Below, piece after piece: positions 15,642-20,175 of a stretch of DNA of 20,175 nucleotides. The notes below the pieces were generated by a model, which worked only from the letters and a program-made list of their open reading frames with translations, was not told where the DNA came from and made no database searches. Every line of letters begins with the position of its first letter. Position 1 is the stretch's first letter. The position numbers and the translations under genes are program-made. This DNA comes from a virus. The stretch lies in the IMG/VR virus record IMGVR_UViG_3300028840_003991, positions 1-20,175 of that record; one strand, written 5' to 3'.

Positions 15642-15866
15642 ATGAGACATAGTCGACCAATGCGATCAATGGCCGTCGCAATTCTAACCACAATGATTTC
15701 AGGACTAATGGCATTCGTAGCCGACTTTCACTATTCTTCTTATCCGCAAACCAAAGAGAGGATTAAAGTTTTAGAGACCCGCGTCAATACACATGCGAAG
15801 TTTCTAGAGAGAATTGATAATAATACTCAAAAAATCTACGAGCATTTACTTGAGAAGAATAAATAA
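15642..15866 (+). CDS. Holin-like small membrane protein
   Basis: The start is set by GGGAGGG at 15630-15636, giving 74 residues; an upstream in-frame GTG at 15636 lies inside the ribosome site. A basic N-terminus (MRHSRPMR) precedes one hydrophobic helix (about residues 10-28, AVAILTTMISGLMAFVADF), followed by a charged coiled coil (KERIKVLETRVNTHAKFLERIDNNTQKI). This one-helix plus coiled-coil form occurs in small holins and haemolysin XhlA-like proteins, although XhlA has the coil first. Its place at the head of the lysis block before an amidase supports a holin or a membrane-anchored lysis factor. The family itself is not certain. Confidence 0.6.
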   Translation: MRHSRPMRSMAVAILTTMISGLMAFVADFHYSSYPQTKERIKVLETRVNTHAKFLERIDNNTQKIYEHLLEKNK

Positions 15867-15899
15867 GATTGTTATACATGTACACAAAAAGGAGTGTGC

Positions 15900-16469
15900 A
15901 TGGAGCAATTTAAGTTATTCCATAAGGGTCCAGAGGTTTTTTACTACATTGGAAACCAAGGTACATTAAAATCGTTTCGAATTAAAACAATGAAAATAAA
16001 AGAATTAAGCCCGTGTATTAGTAAGACGTGTAAGTCGGATAAGCAAGGTTATCTACAAACTCAAATAAACGTAAATGGTAAAAATAAAAACTTCAGAATA
16101 CACCGATTAGTGGCCGAAAACTTTCTGATGAAGAAGGGGCCTAAAAAAGGCTTTGAAGTTAATCATAAAAATGGCAACAAACATGACAATCGGGCCGAAA
16201 ATTTAGAGTGGGTACATAGATCAGAAAATACAAAACACGCGCATGATTACGGCCTGATAAAATCCAACGTGAAAGGTTTTATAAAATATAACAATTCAAG
16301 AAAGGGGAAGTATTGCGGATCGCACCCTTTTAAAAAAGTAGCAGAAGGTGTTACGATAGTAAGAAACACAGGATGCTACAAAACAGCGGCCAAGTTAACA
16401 GGTGTTCCCACTAAAGTGCTGTGGCATTACAATAAGAGGAGCGAAATATTCGCCGCATCAATGAAATAA
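15900..16469 (+). CDS. HNH homing endonuclease with C-terminal helix-turn-helix
   Basis: The ATG at 15900 follows AAAAGGAG at a 5-nt spacing, giving 189 residues. The HNH_3-type core is clear: HRLVAENFL (His68), then VNHKNGNKHDNRAENLEW (residues 88-105) and SENTKHAHDYGL. The C-terminal ~30 residues (KTAAKLTGVPTKVLWHYNKR) look like the helix-turn-helix repeat of intron-encoded nucleases. The domain order, HNH then DNA-binding module, is that of phage homing endonucleases. It separates the holin-like gene from the amidase. Its final 22 nt are shared with the amidase coding sequence in another frame, and supply that gene's ribosome site. Confidence 0.9.
   Translation: MEQFKLFHKGPEVFYYIGNQGTLKSFRIKTMKIKELSPCISKTCKSDKQGYLQTQINVNGKNKNFRIHRLVAENFLMKKGPKKGFEVNHKNGNKHDNRAENLEWVHRSENTKHAHDYGLIKSNVKGFIKYNNSRKGKYCGSHPFKKVAEGVTIVRNTGCYKTAAKLTGVPTKVLWHYNKRSEIFAASMK
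16436..16450 (+). promoter_or_regulatory. Ribosome binding site that points to an ATT start
   Basis: GAGGAG at 16436-16441 is followed after 6 nt by ATT at 16448 in the amidase frame. An in-frame TAA at 16433 closes the frame upstream. No ATG or GTG occurs between that stop and the first zinc-ligand codon; only a TTG at 16472 does. Confidence 0.65.
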
Positions 16470-16870
16470 TCTTGCATTGCAGCGACTCAGATGAAGAAGA
16501 GCATGATGATCACGCTCTTAAGTATCTACACCAATGGCATGTATTGGAGAACCAGTGGTCCGATATCGGCTATCACTACATCATCTCTAAGCGGAGAGGT
16601 CTTGAGCTTGGTCGTCCAATTGCGCGTCCGGGAGCACATTCTAGAGGACGCAATAACTACTCTGTGGGAATCGTCCTGTGCGGTCGATATGATTTCGATG
16701 AGTATCAATTTGCCGTTTTAGAACAACTAATAATCAACTTAATTTGTATCTTTGACATAAACCCCGATAACATCCTAGGACATTGTGAGGTGGATAGTAA
16801 TAAGACTTGTCCAAACTTCGATATGCAGGGAATCAGGGGATACTTTCATGATCGTTATAACACAAGATGA
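16448..16870 (+). CDS. N-acetylmuramoyl-L-alanine amidase (T7 lysozyme type endolysin)
   Basis: From the proposed ATT start the product is 140 residues, close to T7 lysozyme (151), beginning (f)MRRINEIILHCSDSD. The enzyme cuts the amide bond between MurNAc and L-alanine in peptidoglycan. Visible active-site residues are the zinc ligands His10 (ILHCSDS), His112 (LGHCEVD) and Cys121 (KTCPNFD), with Tyr42 in DIGYHYII and Lys119. The GAHSRGRNNYSVGIVLCG strand pair is typical. There is no signal peptide, so export needs the holin. Starting at TTG 16472 would remove the first strand and leave the zinc-binding His as residue 2. The end overlaps the next gene by 23 nt. Confidence 0.85.
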   Translation: MRRINEIILHCSDSDEEEHDDHALKYLHQWHVLENQWSDIGYHYIISKRRGLELGRPIARPGAHSRGRNNYSVGIVLCGRYDFDEYQFAVLEQLIINLICIFDINPDNILGHCEVDSNKTCPNFDMQGIRGYFHDRYNTR

Positions 16871-17081
16871 CTGGCCGAATGACCTTAACTGGAAGGATTG
16901 CCGTAAGAAGGCATTGGTTGTTAAGGCCGTACAGATGGAAGATGATTTCAAAGTTTTAACGACATATGGAGAGGTTTGGGGTTTCAGAGGTGACTACCTG
17001 GTTATGGGATACCATGGCGAGCTTTATCCAATCAAAAGAGAGATATTTGAAGAAATATATTCAATTCTAGCAAAGGTATAA
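16848..17081 (+). CDS. PGDYG-like small phage protein
   Basis: The ATG at 16848 follows AGGGGA with 7-nt spacing, giving 77 residues; longer in-frame starts would lie deep in the amidase. The sequence has the order seen in this small phage family: ALVVKAVQM, a TTYGEVWGFRGDYLVMGYHGELYP core with GDY and GELYP, and an EIFEEIYSIL end, comparable to 'GDYLIxGxxGEFYPxxxxIFxxTY'. The function of this family is unknown. The start lies within the last 23 nt of the amidase gene, so translation may be coupled to it. Confidence 0.7.
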   Translation: MIVITQDDWPNDLNWKDCRKKALVVKAVQMEDDFKVLTTYGEVWGFRGDYLVMGYHGELYPIKREIFEEIYSILAKV

Positions 17082-17083
17082 CC

Positions 17084-17362
17084 ATGGAAGAGAAGGTTGG
17101 TATAAAAGAAAGTAAAGAACTCCTTAATGGATGTGTAGTTTTAGCGGCCCTATGTGTGCGCAGGATGAAGGACGGATTTCAATTAGACGATTTACCTGCA
17201 ATCTTAAGTGCTCTTGGATACGAGCCTGAGTTACGCGAAGCGTGGAAGGACGCTCATAAGATCCCTAGTGAGGTTTCTGATTTAGACCTAACTGAGATAA
17301 TGGAGCTAGCAGGCGTGCTGCTCAAGGGGGTTCCTCGTGTATTTGAGGAGCTAAAAAAGTAG
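17084..17362 (+). CDS. Small acidic helical protein of unknown function
   Basis: The protein has 92 residues and is largely helical (ESKELLNGCVVLAALCVRRM, LPAILSALGYEPELREAWKD, LTEIMELAGVLLKGVPRVFEEL). The pattern of a short 'KESKE' start, a central 'LPAILSAL', and a 'DLDLTEIMEL' end recalls small phage proteins of unknown role found near lysis genes. There is no signal peptide or clear membrane segment. It starts 2 nt after the preceding stop. Its final Lys codons form an in-frame A AAA AAG heptamer directly before the TAG, allowing a possible 15-residue -1 extension up to 17406. Confidence 0.65.
   Translation: MEEKVGIKESKELLNGCVVLAALCVRRMKDGFQLDDLPAILSALGYEPELREAWKDAHKIPSEVSDLDLTEIMELAGVLLKGVPRVFEELKK
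17353..17359 (+). promoter_or_regulatory. Possible -1 frameshift heptamer A_AAA_AAG
   Basis: In the zero frame the end of the 92-residue gene reads CTA AAA AAG TAG, so the heptamer A AAA AAG sits directly before the stop. The -1 frame stays open for 15 codons (VDYWDLMDENYFWPG) to a TGA at 17404-17406, 3 nt before the next start. Lysine-rich ends make this heptamer by chance fairly often, so confidence is low. Confidence 0.35.
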
Positions 17363-17409
17363 ATTACTGGGACTTAATGGATGAGAATTACTTTTGGCCA
17401 GGATGAAAC

Positions 17410-17679
17410 ATGCCCCTAGGACTCCCCACCGCAATCTTTAAAGCAGTTGAAAAAGGTCTAGGTATTTGGGACTGGTACAACAAGACAAGGTATCAGCGCG
17501 AATACAGAGAGCTCACAGAGATCATTCGTGAAGAAGAGGCCAAGCCTATTTACGACGATCGCCTGAGGGACAAAGATCTTCGCGACCAAAATGTCATAGA
17601 TAGGGCCAAACACGACATAGAAATCTTATTAGAGAGGTTTATTGGAGAGTCAGATGGCTATCGAAATAACAAAGACTAG
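17410..17679 (+). CDS. Small charged protein before the lipoprotein gene (possible lysis accessory)
   Basis: The protein has 89 residues. The N-terminal ~24 residues are moderately hydrophobic and amphipathic (LGLPTAIFKAVEKGLGIWDWY), and the rest is strongly charged and helical (REYRELTEIIREEEAKPIYDDRLRDKDLRDQNVIDRAKHDIEIL). It overlaps the following lipoprotein gene by 26 nt, an arrangement like that of Rz/Rz1 spanin pairs. A true inner-membrane spanin needs a transmembrane helix, and none is evident here, so I do not call it a spanin. The start follows AGGATGAA. Confidence 0.6.
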   Translation: MPLGLPTAIFKAVEKGLGIWDWYNKTRYQREYRELTEIIREEEAKPIYDDRLRDKDLRDQNVIDRAKHDIEILLERFIGESDGYRNNKD

Positions 17680-17947
17680 GTTACTTTGGATTCTCTTACT
17701 ATCTTCGTGCGCTACAGCAACAATTCCATTACGATTACAAGATAGAACACTCCTGATTGACCCGGAGGGTCCAAACTTAATCTATCCATACATGGGGAAA
17801 GAGTGTAGGAACCCTCACCGGCGAATCTTTAAAGGGTGCAAGAAGAAGAGAAAAGTTATCAAATACGACCTGACTGACGAGCGAGTTCGGTCTGAACTAT
17901 CGGCGGCTGGCTTTCAATGTGTTTCAAAGTTAAAATATCAATACTGA
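17654..17947 (+). CDS. Small lipoprotein, candidate outer-membrane spanin (Rz1-like)
   Basis: The ATG at 17654, with GGAGAG just upstream, gives 97 residues. Residues 1-19 are a lipoprotein signal: charged start, hydrophobic core LLWILLL, and a lipobox LSSC with the lipid-bearing Cys19. Ala-Thr follow the Cys, favouring the outer membrane by the +2 rule. The mature part is basic with three more cysteines (KEC, GCKKK, FQC). Position in the lysis block and overlap with the preceding helical gene fit an outer-membrane spanin, which joins with an inner-membrane partner to fuse the membranes. It lacks the proline-rich middle common in Rz1, and no convincing inner partner is visible, so the role is a proposal. 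Confidence 0.6.
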   Translation: MAIEITKTRLLWILLLSSCATATIPLRLQDRTLLIDPEGPNLIYPYMGKECRNPHRRIFKGCKKKRKVIKYDLTDERVRSELSAAGFQCVSKLKYQY

Positions 17948-17989
17948 CCTTGATTTACGGATGATGACAGGTCTTTCAAAGGATGAAAT

Positions 17990-18598
17990 ATGTTTTGTGA
18001 TATTCCAAAACCTAAGGAAAAACCAAAGGTCACTATTGATAAAAAGAAGGATGACGAAGGTGAGATACTTGATATCGAAATCAAAGGACTTGTTGGTTTC
18101 ACGGAGGCACAAAAAGCATTCTTTCTAAAAGCGATGGAATTAAAAAAGCTTATTGATAATTCTCAAAATTACAAAATGAAAATCATCAACACAAAGATGA
18201 CCCAAAAGCAAGGGCGGACAAACCTGGAAGTTTACAATCATTGGAGGAGCGGTTTTTCCAATTATGACAAAATGGTAGATCACGACATTGATTTATTTGT
18301 TACTCTATATGATTCAAGAAAGAAATCAACACTCGGATATACCTCTATGTCTACTGGTAAGATTTACACTAATCGCGCGGTCTTTAATAACTACATGAGA
18401 GGTTTCAATGGAGGCTATTCTCAAGGCATGTCGGGACTTATTGGACATATTTCTCATGAATACCTCCATAGTGTTGGATATATTCACAGGGGATGGGGCT
18501 CTTATAAGCGAAATTCCGTTCCTTATGTTTTTGGTCGCCTTGCTCGTTATTTGACTCAGGAAGTGATTGAGGGAAAACAGCTTACACCGCTCGTTTGA
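17990..18598 (+). CDS. Metzincin-like zinc metallopeptidase
   Basis: This 202-residue protein contains HEYLHSVGYIH (His156 to His166), an exact HExxHxxGxxH zinc-binding motif: three His ligands and catalytic Glu157, as in metzincins. Before it lie a charged N-terminus and a region with DLFVTLYDSRKKSTLGYTS and GKIYTNRAVFNNYM that could form the upstream sheet. No methionine follows the motif; instead there is RNSVPYVFG, so the Met-turn that defines true metzincins is missing or replaced. No signal peptide is seen. The start uses AAAGGA at 6-nt spacing. Being last in the lysis block, it may attack host or particle proteins; the target is unknown. It meets the opposite-strand gene with one base between stop codons. 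Confidence 0.75.
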   Translation: MFCDIPKPKEKPKVTIDKKKDDEGEILDIEIKGLVGFTEAQKAFFLKAMELKKLIDNSQNYKMKIINTKMTQKQGRTNLEVYNHWRSGFSNYDKMVDHDIDLFVTLYDSRKKSTLGYTSMSTGKIYTNRAVFNNYMRGFNGGYSQGMSGLIGHISHEYLHSVGYIHRGWGSYKRNSVPYVFGRLARYLTQEVIEGKQLTPLV

Positions 18599-18599
18599 A

Positions 18600-19160
18600 T
18601 TATTTTGCTGAAAATAGTAGGTAATTCCTTTTCTGTCTCTTCAATTTTTTGTAAAAGCTATAGCAGTGAACGTAATACTCTCCATCACCGTTTAAATAAT
18701 AAAACTCTTGATCATACCTCTCCACCCAGTCAACATCATAAATAGTGATAATGTCATCCGCAAATTCACCAAGAGGGCTGTAATGACCATCATAGTTGAA
18801 TATTACTTGTTTTTTTGGGTCATTGGCATATTCTTCCATCTCGCATTTAAACCTAGTACTCGATTTCCTTCGCATGGAGACTAACTTAACAGTATATTGC
18901 CGGTCAAAGACCTTAATAAACTCTTTAACAGACTTGTAAAAAGAAGCAGATGGAATGCCACGTCTATATTTGTCTCTATTGACCCTGCCTAACCAGTAGA
19001 AAAGCTGCTCGTTTTTAGAGCTAGCTAAGAGACCCCGGTAGTGGTACTGCATATCAGGGAAATGATGTTTTTTAGTTAGTAACATGTCCAACATAATAAA
19101 AGAGGCCAAAGAACATCCATCAGAAGAGTCTTGTTGAATGTGATAGTTTTTTAGATTCAT
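18600..19160 (-). CDS. Phytochelatin-synthase-like papain-fold cysteine enzyme
   Basis: This 186-residue protein has the N-terminal QDSSDGCSLAS (Cys16) expected for a papain-like nucleophile, and later QVIFNYDGHYSPLGEF (His126) and IITIYDVD (Asp142). The phrase 'NY...GHxSPxG...DxxxIxDV' is the hallmark of phytochelatin synthase and its bacterial relatives, which cleave glycine from glutathione and, in plants, make phytochelatins. The spacing Cys16 - His126 - Asp142 is close to the Cys56 - His162 - Asp180 of the plant enzyme. It could alternatively be a C39-like peptidase. It is last in the minus-strand operon, with a GGTAGG ribosome site. The substrate in a phage is unknown. Confidence 0.65.
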   Translation of the reverse strand: MNLKNYHIQQDSSDGCSLASFIMLDMLLTKKHHFPDMQYHYRGLLASSKNEQLFYWLGRVNRDKYRRGIPSASFYKSVKEFIKVFDRQYTVKLVSMRRKSSTRFKCEMEEYANDPKKQVIFNYDGHYSPLGEFADDIITIYDVDWVERYDQEFYYLNGDGEYYVHCYSFYKKLKRQKRNYLLFSAK

Positions 19161-19170
19161 GAAGACCTAC

Positions 19171-19296
19171 CTAGAAAAGATCTACAAAATAAAGACCTAC
19201 TCTGTAGATTCCAAACAATAGAATCAATAAAAAAAATATAACAATAAGAAATGTGAGCACGTAACTCATAACTTTAGCAAAATCATCAAATTCCAT
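19171..19296 (-). CDS. 41-residue single-helix membrane protein
   Basis: The microgene encodes MEFDDFAKVM, then a strongly hydrophobic stretch (SYVLTFLIVIFFLLILLFGI, residues 11-30) and a YRVGLYFVDLF end, a typical single-pass small membrane protein. Its ATG overlaps the stop of the upstream microgene (TAATG), implying translational coupling, and it ends 10 nt before the next gene. AGGTG lies 9 nt before the start. Function is unknown; superinfection, lysis-timing or host-takeover roles are all possible for such proteins. Confidence 0.65.
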   Translation of the reverse strand: MEFDDFAKVMSYVLTFLIVIFFLLILLFGIYRVGLYFVDLF

Positions 19297-19427
19297 TATA
19301 AAGCACCTATTAAATCAACCTTGCACCAATCGATATTACCGGCAAGCGCATAAAATAAAGCATCAAGTTGCGCGGATAGAAATATTTGATCATTTTCTAT
19401 GTGATACCAAATAAGACTACTCTCCAT
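19296..19427 (-). CDS. 43-residue small protein, overlapping at both ends
   Basis: The frame encodes MESSLIWYHIENDQIFLSAQ and continues LDALFYALAGNIDWCKVDLIGAL. It reads like a compact folded or helical protein, with no membrane segment. The ATG lies inside the last codons of the MazG-like gene (11-nt overlap) and the TAA overlaps the next ATG. A GGAGG lies 12 nt before the start, a rather long spacing, so reinitiation after the MazG-like stop may help. I do not recognise it. Confidence 0.55.
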   Translation of the reverse strand: MESSLIWYHIENDQIFLSAQLDALFYALAGNIDWCKVDLIGAL

Positions 19428-19770
19428 AAGCGATATTATCCTCCATCTCAGTAGCGATCAAAGCGTCGTATGGGTCTTTAAAGCCTTGGAGGTTGTTATG
19501 CAAGTTGATCCGCTTCATTTGTCGGGATAACTTGTATTCTACTTGCCCACGTACCTCATCCCACCCAAATAATTGGGCCATTTGAAGTGCCATGATAAGA
19601 ACATCGGCCACCTCTTCTTGCAAGTGGGATCTATTAGTGCTGTGGCCATAATTCTTGGAGAGTTCAGTGATGAGTTCACACATTTCTTCCACGGCCTTTG
19701 GCACCTGAGAAGAGGCCCCATAGTATCGTAAAATATACTGTGTGTGTTTTAAGATCGTCTTAAGGTCCAT
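19417..19770 (-). CDS. MazG-like nucleotide pyrophosphohydrolase
   Basis: This 117-residue protein matches the single-domain MazG fold that hydrolyses NTPs or dNTPs to monophosphates. The metal-binding helices are visible: KAVEEMCELITELSKNYG (residues about 25-42), with the EExxE-like cluster, and HLQEEVADVLIMALQMAQLF (about 49-68), with the ExxD element. A helical end with KLSRQMKRI follows, as in other MazG proteins. Phage copies are thought to adjust nucleotide pools or alarmones. The gene lies 18 nt downstream of a terminator that follows SSB, so its expression probably depends on readthrough. An AGGATGG ribosome site precedes the ATG. Confidence 0.85.
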   Translation of the reverse strand: MDLKTILKHTQYILRYYGASSQVPKAVEEMCELITELSKNYGHSTNRSHLQEEVADVLIMALQMAQLFGWDEVRGQVEYKLSRQMKRINLHNNLQGFKDPYDALIATEMEDNIAYGE

Positions 19771-19788
19771 GGTCCATCCTACGCATAT

Positions 19789-19815
19789 AAAAAAGAGGCA
19801 GAAGGTATGCGCCTC
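19789..19815 (-). terminator. Intrinsic terminator between SSB and MazG-like genes
   Basis: On the minus strand GAGGC (19815-19811), an 11-nt loop and GCCTC (19799-19795) are followed directly by six T (19794-19789). The stem is short but G+C-rich. It lies 47 nt after the SSB stop and 18 nt before the next start, leaving no room for a new promoter between, so it likely acts as a leaky attenuator. Confidence 0.65.
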
Positions 19816-19862
19816 CTCCCGCCTCCCTCTAACGGTGGTTTCCGTGGTAAATCGAAAGCCTA

Positions 19863-20175
19863 TTAAAAAGGTATATCGTCCGGCACGAATCCGCCATTAT
19901 TTTGTTGTGGAGTAGGTTTTGGATTGGCCTTCATCTCGCTTTTAACACCAAGAAAATGTATGACAGGCGTGATGATCTCAGTCTTATTCTTAGTTGAACC
20001 GTCTTTTGCAGTGTATTGTTGATAGTCTATTTTACCCTCTAAAGCGACCTGTCTCCCTTTTTGGAGATAGGCGTTACAGTTTTCGGCCACTTTCCCAAAA
20101 GTGACAATGTTATGCCAGTTAGTTTTTTCCTCACCTTTGACTTTTTCACTTGTAGCGACAGAGAATTTGCATATC
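19863..20175 (-). CDS. ssb: Single-stranded DNA-binding protein, 5' end outside the window
   Basis: The frame is open to the window edge, giving 103 visible residues. It reads KFSVATSEKVKGEEKTNWHN and continues IVTFGKVAENCNAYLQKGRQ, VALEGKIDYQQYTAKDGSTK and ITPVIHFLG, which is the bacterial/phage SSB oligonucleotide-binding fold with the conserved W-H-N-I-V segment. The C-terminus ends DDIPF, the acidic tip that recruits replication and repair proteins. Only a few dozen N-terminal residues should be missing. The GTG at 20090 is internal. SSB coats single-stranded DNA during phage replication. It heads the minus-strand block seen here and marks it as early or replication-related. Confidence 0.95.
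   Translation of the reverse strand, partial: ICKFSVATSEKVKGEEKTNWHNIVTFGKVAENCNAYLQKGRQVALEGKIDYQQYTAKDGSTKNKTEIITPVIHFLGVKSEMKANPKPTPQQNNGGFVPDDIPF

Noticed and set aside
15867-16471. Group I intron carrying the second HNH gene
   Set aside because: The neighbouring genes are complete on both sides apart from the start codon, so nothing is split; there is no exon pair to splice, and a free-standing homing gene explains it better.
16785-17081. 98-residue version of the PGDYG-like gene starting at 16785
   Set aside because: The extra N-terminal residues are an out-of-frame reading of the amidase end; ATG 16848 has AGGGGA at the right distance.
1-20175. tRNA genes, CRISPR arrays, integrase or attachment sites, insertion sequences
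   Set aside because: I looked and saw no cloverleaf with the GGTTCRA-type arm, no regular spaced repeats, no recombinase or transposase protein, and no terminal inverted repeats.

Overview
The window is a contiguous part of a double-stranded DNA tailed phage (or prophage) genome, most likely a siphovirus. It carries a tail-tube gene, a 1418-residue tape-measure gene, a two-frame tail-assembly-chaperone pair and no sheath gene. Base composition is about 40% GC by eye, arginine is mostly AGA/AGG, and genes are tightly packed with many ATGA/TAATG overlaps. A lipoprotein with a clear lipobox in the lysis block suggests a Gram-negative host. The host cannot be named from the sequence alone.

Layout, + strand. 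Bases 2-4557 hold the end of the head-completion/tail module: a 5'-truncated structural protein, a circularly permuted papain-like hydrolase, an adaptor-like protein, a tail-terminator-like protein, the tail tube, and chaperones G and G-T joined by a -1 frameshift at a GGGAAAC heptamer. Bases 4567-15596 hold the tape measure, an HNH endonuclease, a Dit-like discoidin protein, a small tail protein, a putative tail hub and a modular fibre ending in two C1q-like domains. Bases 15642-18598 hold the lysis region: a one-helix holin-like protein, a second HNH endonuclease, a T7-type amidase, a PGDYG-like protein, two unassigned small proteins, a lipoprotein and a metzincin-like metallopeptidase.

Layout, - strand. 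From 20175 down to 18600 lies a convergent early-type operon: SSB (5' end outside the window), an intrinsic terminator, a MazG-like pyrophosphohydrolase, two overlapping microgenes of 43 and 41 codons, and a phytochelatin-synthase-like papain-fold enzyme. The two gene blocks meet with a single base between stop codons.

The most unusual signal concerns the two HNH genes. Each overlaps the gene that follows it. In both downstream genes the best-placed start, 6 nt after a strong Shine-Dalgarno and exactly where the protein family should begin, is not ATG but ATC (Dit, 9253) or ATT (amidase, 16448). Other notable points are a possible second frameshift site (A_AAA_AAG at 17353), a roughly 100-residue domain shared by the tail tube and the Dit protein, ten exact-length 11-residue repeats in the tape measure, and a hairpin that buries the holin-like gene's ribosome binding site.
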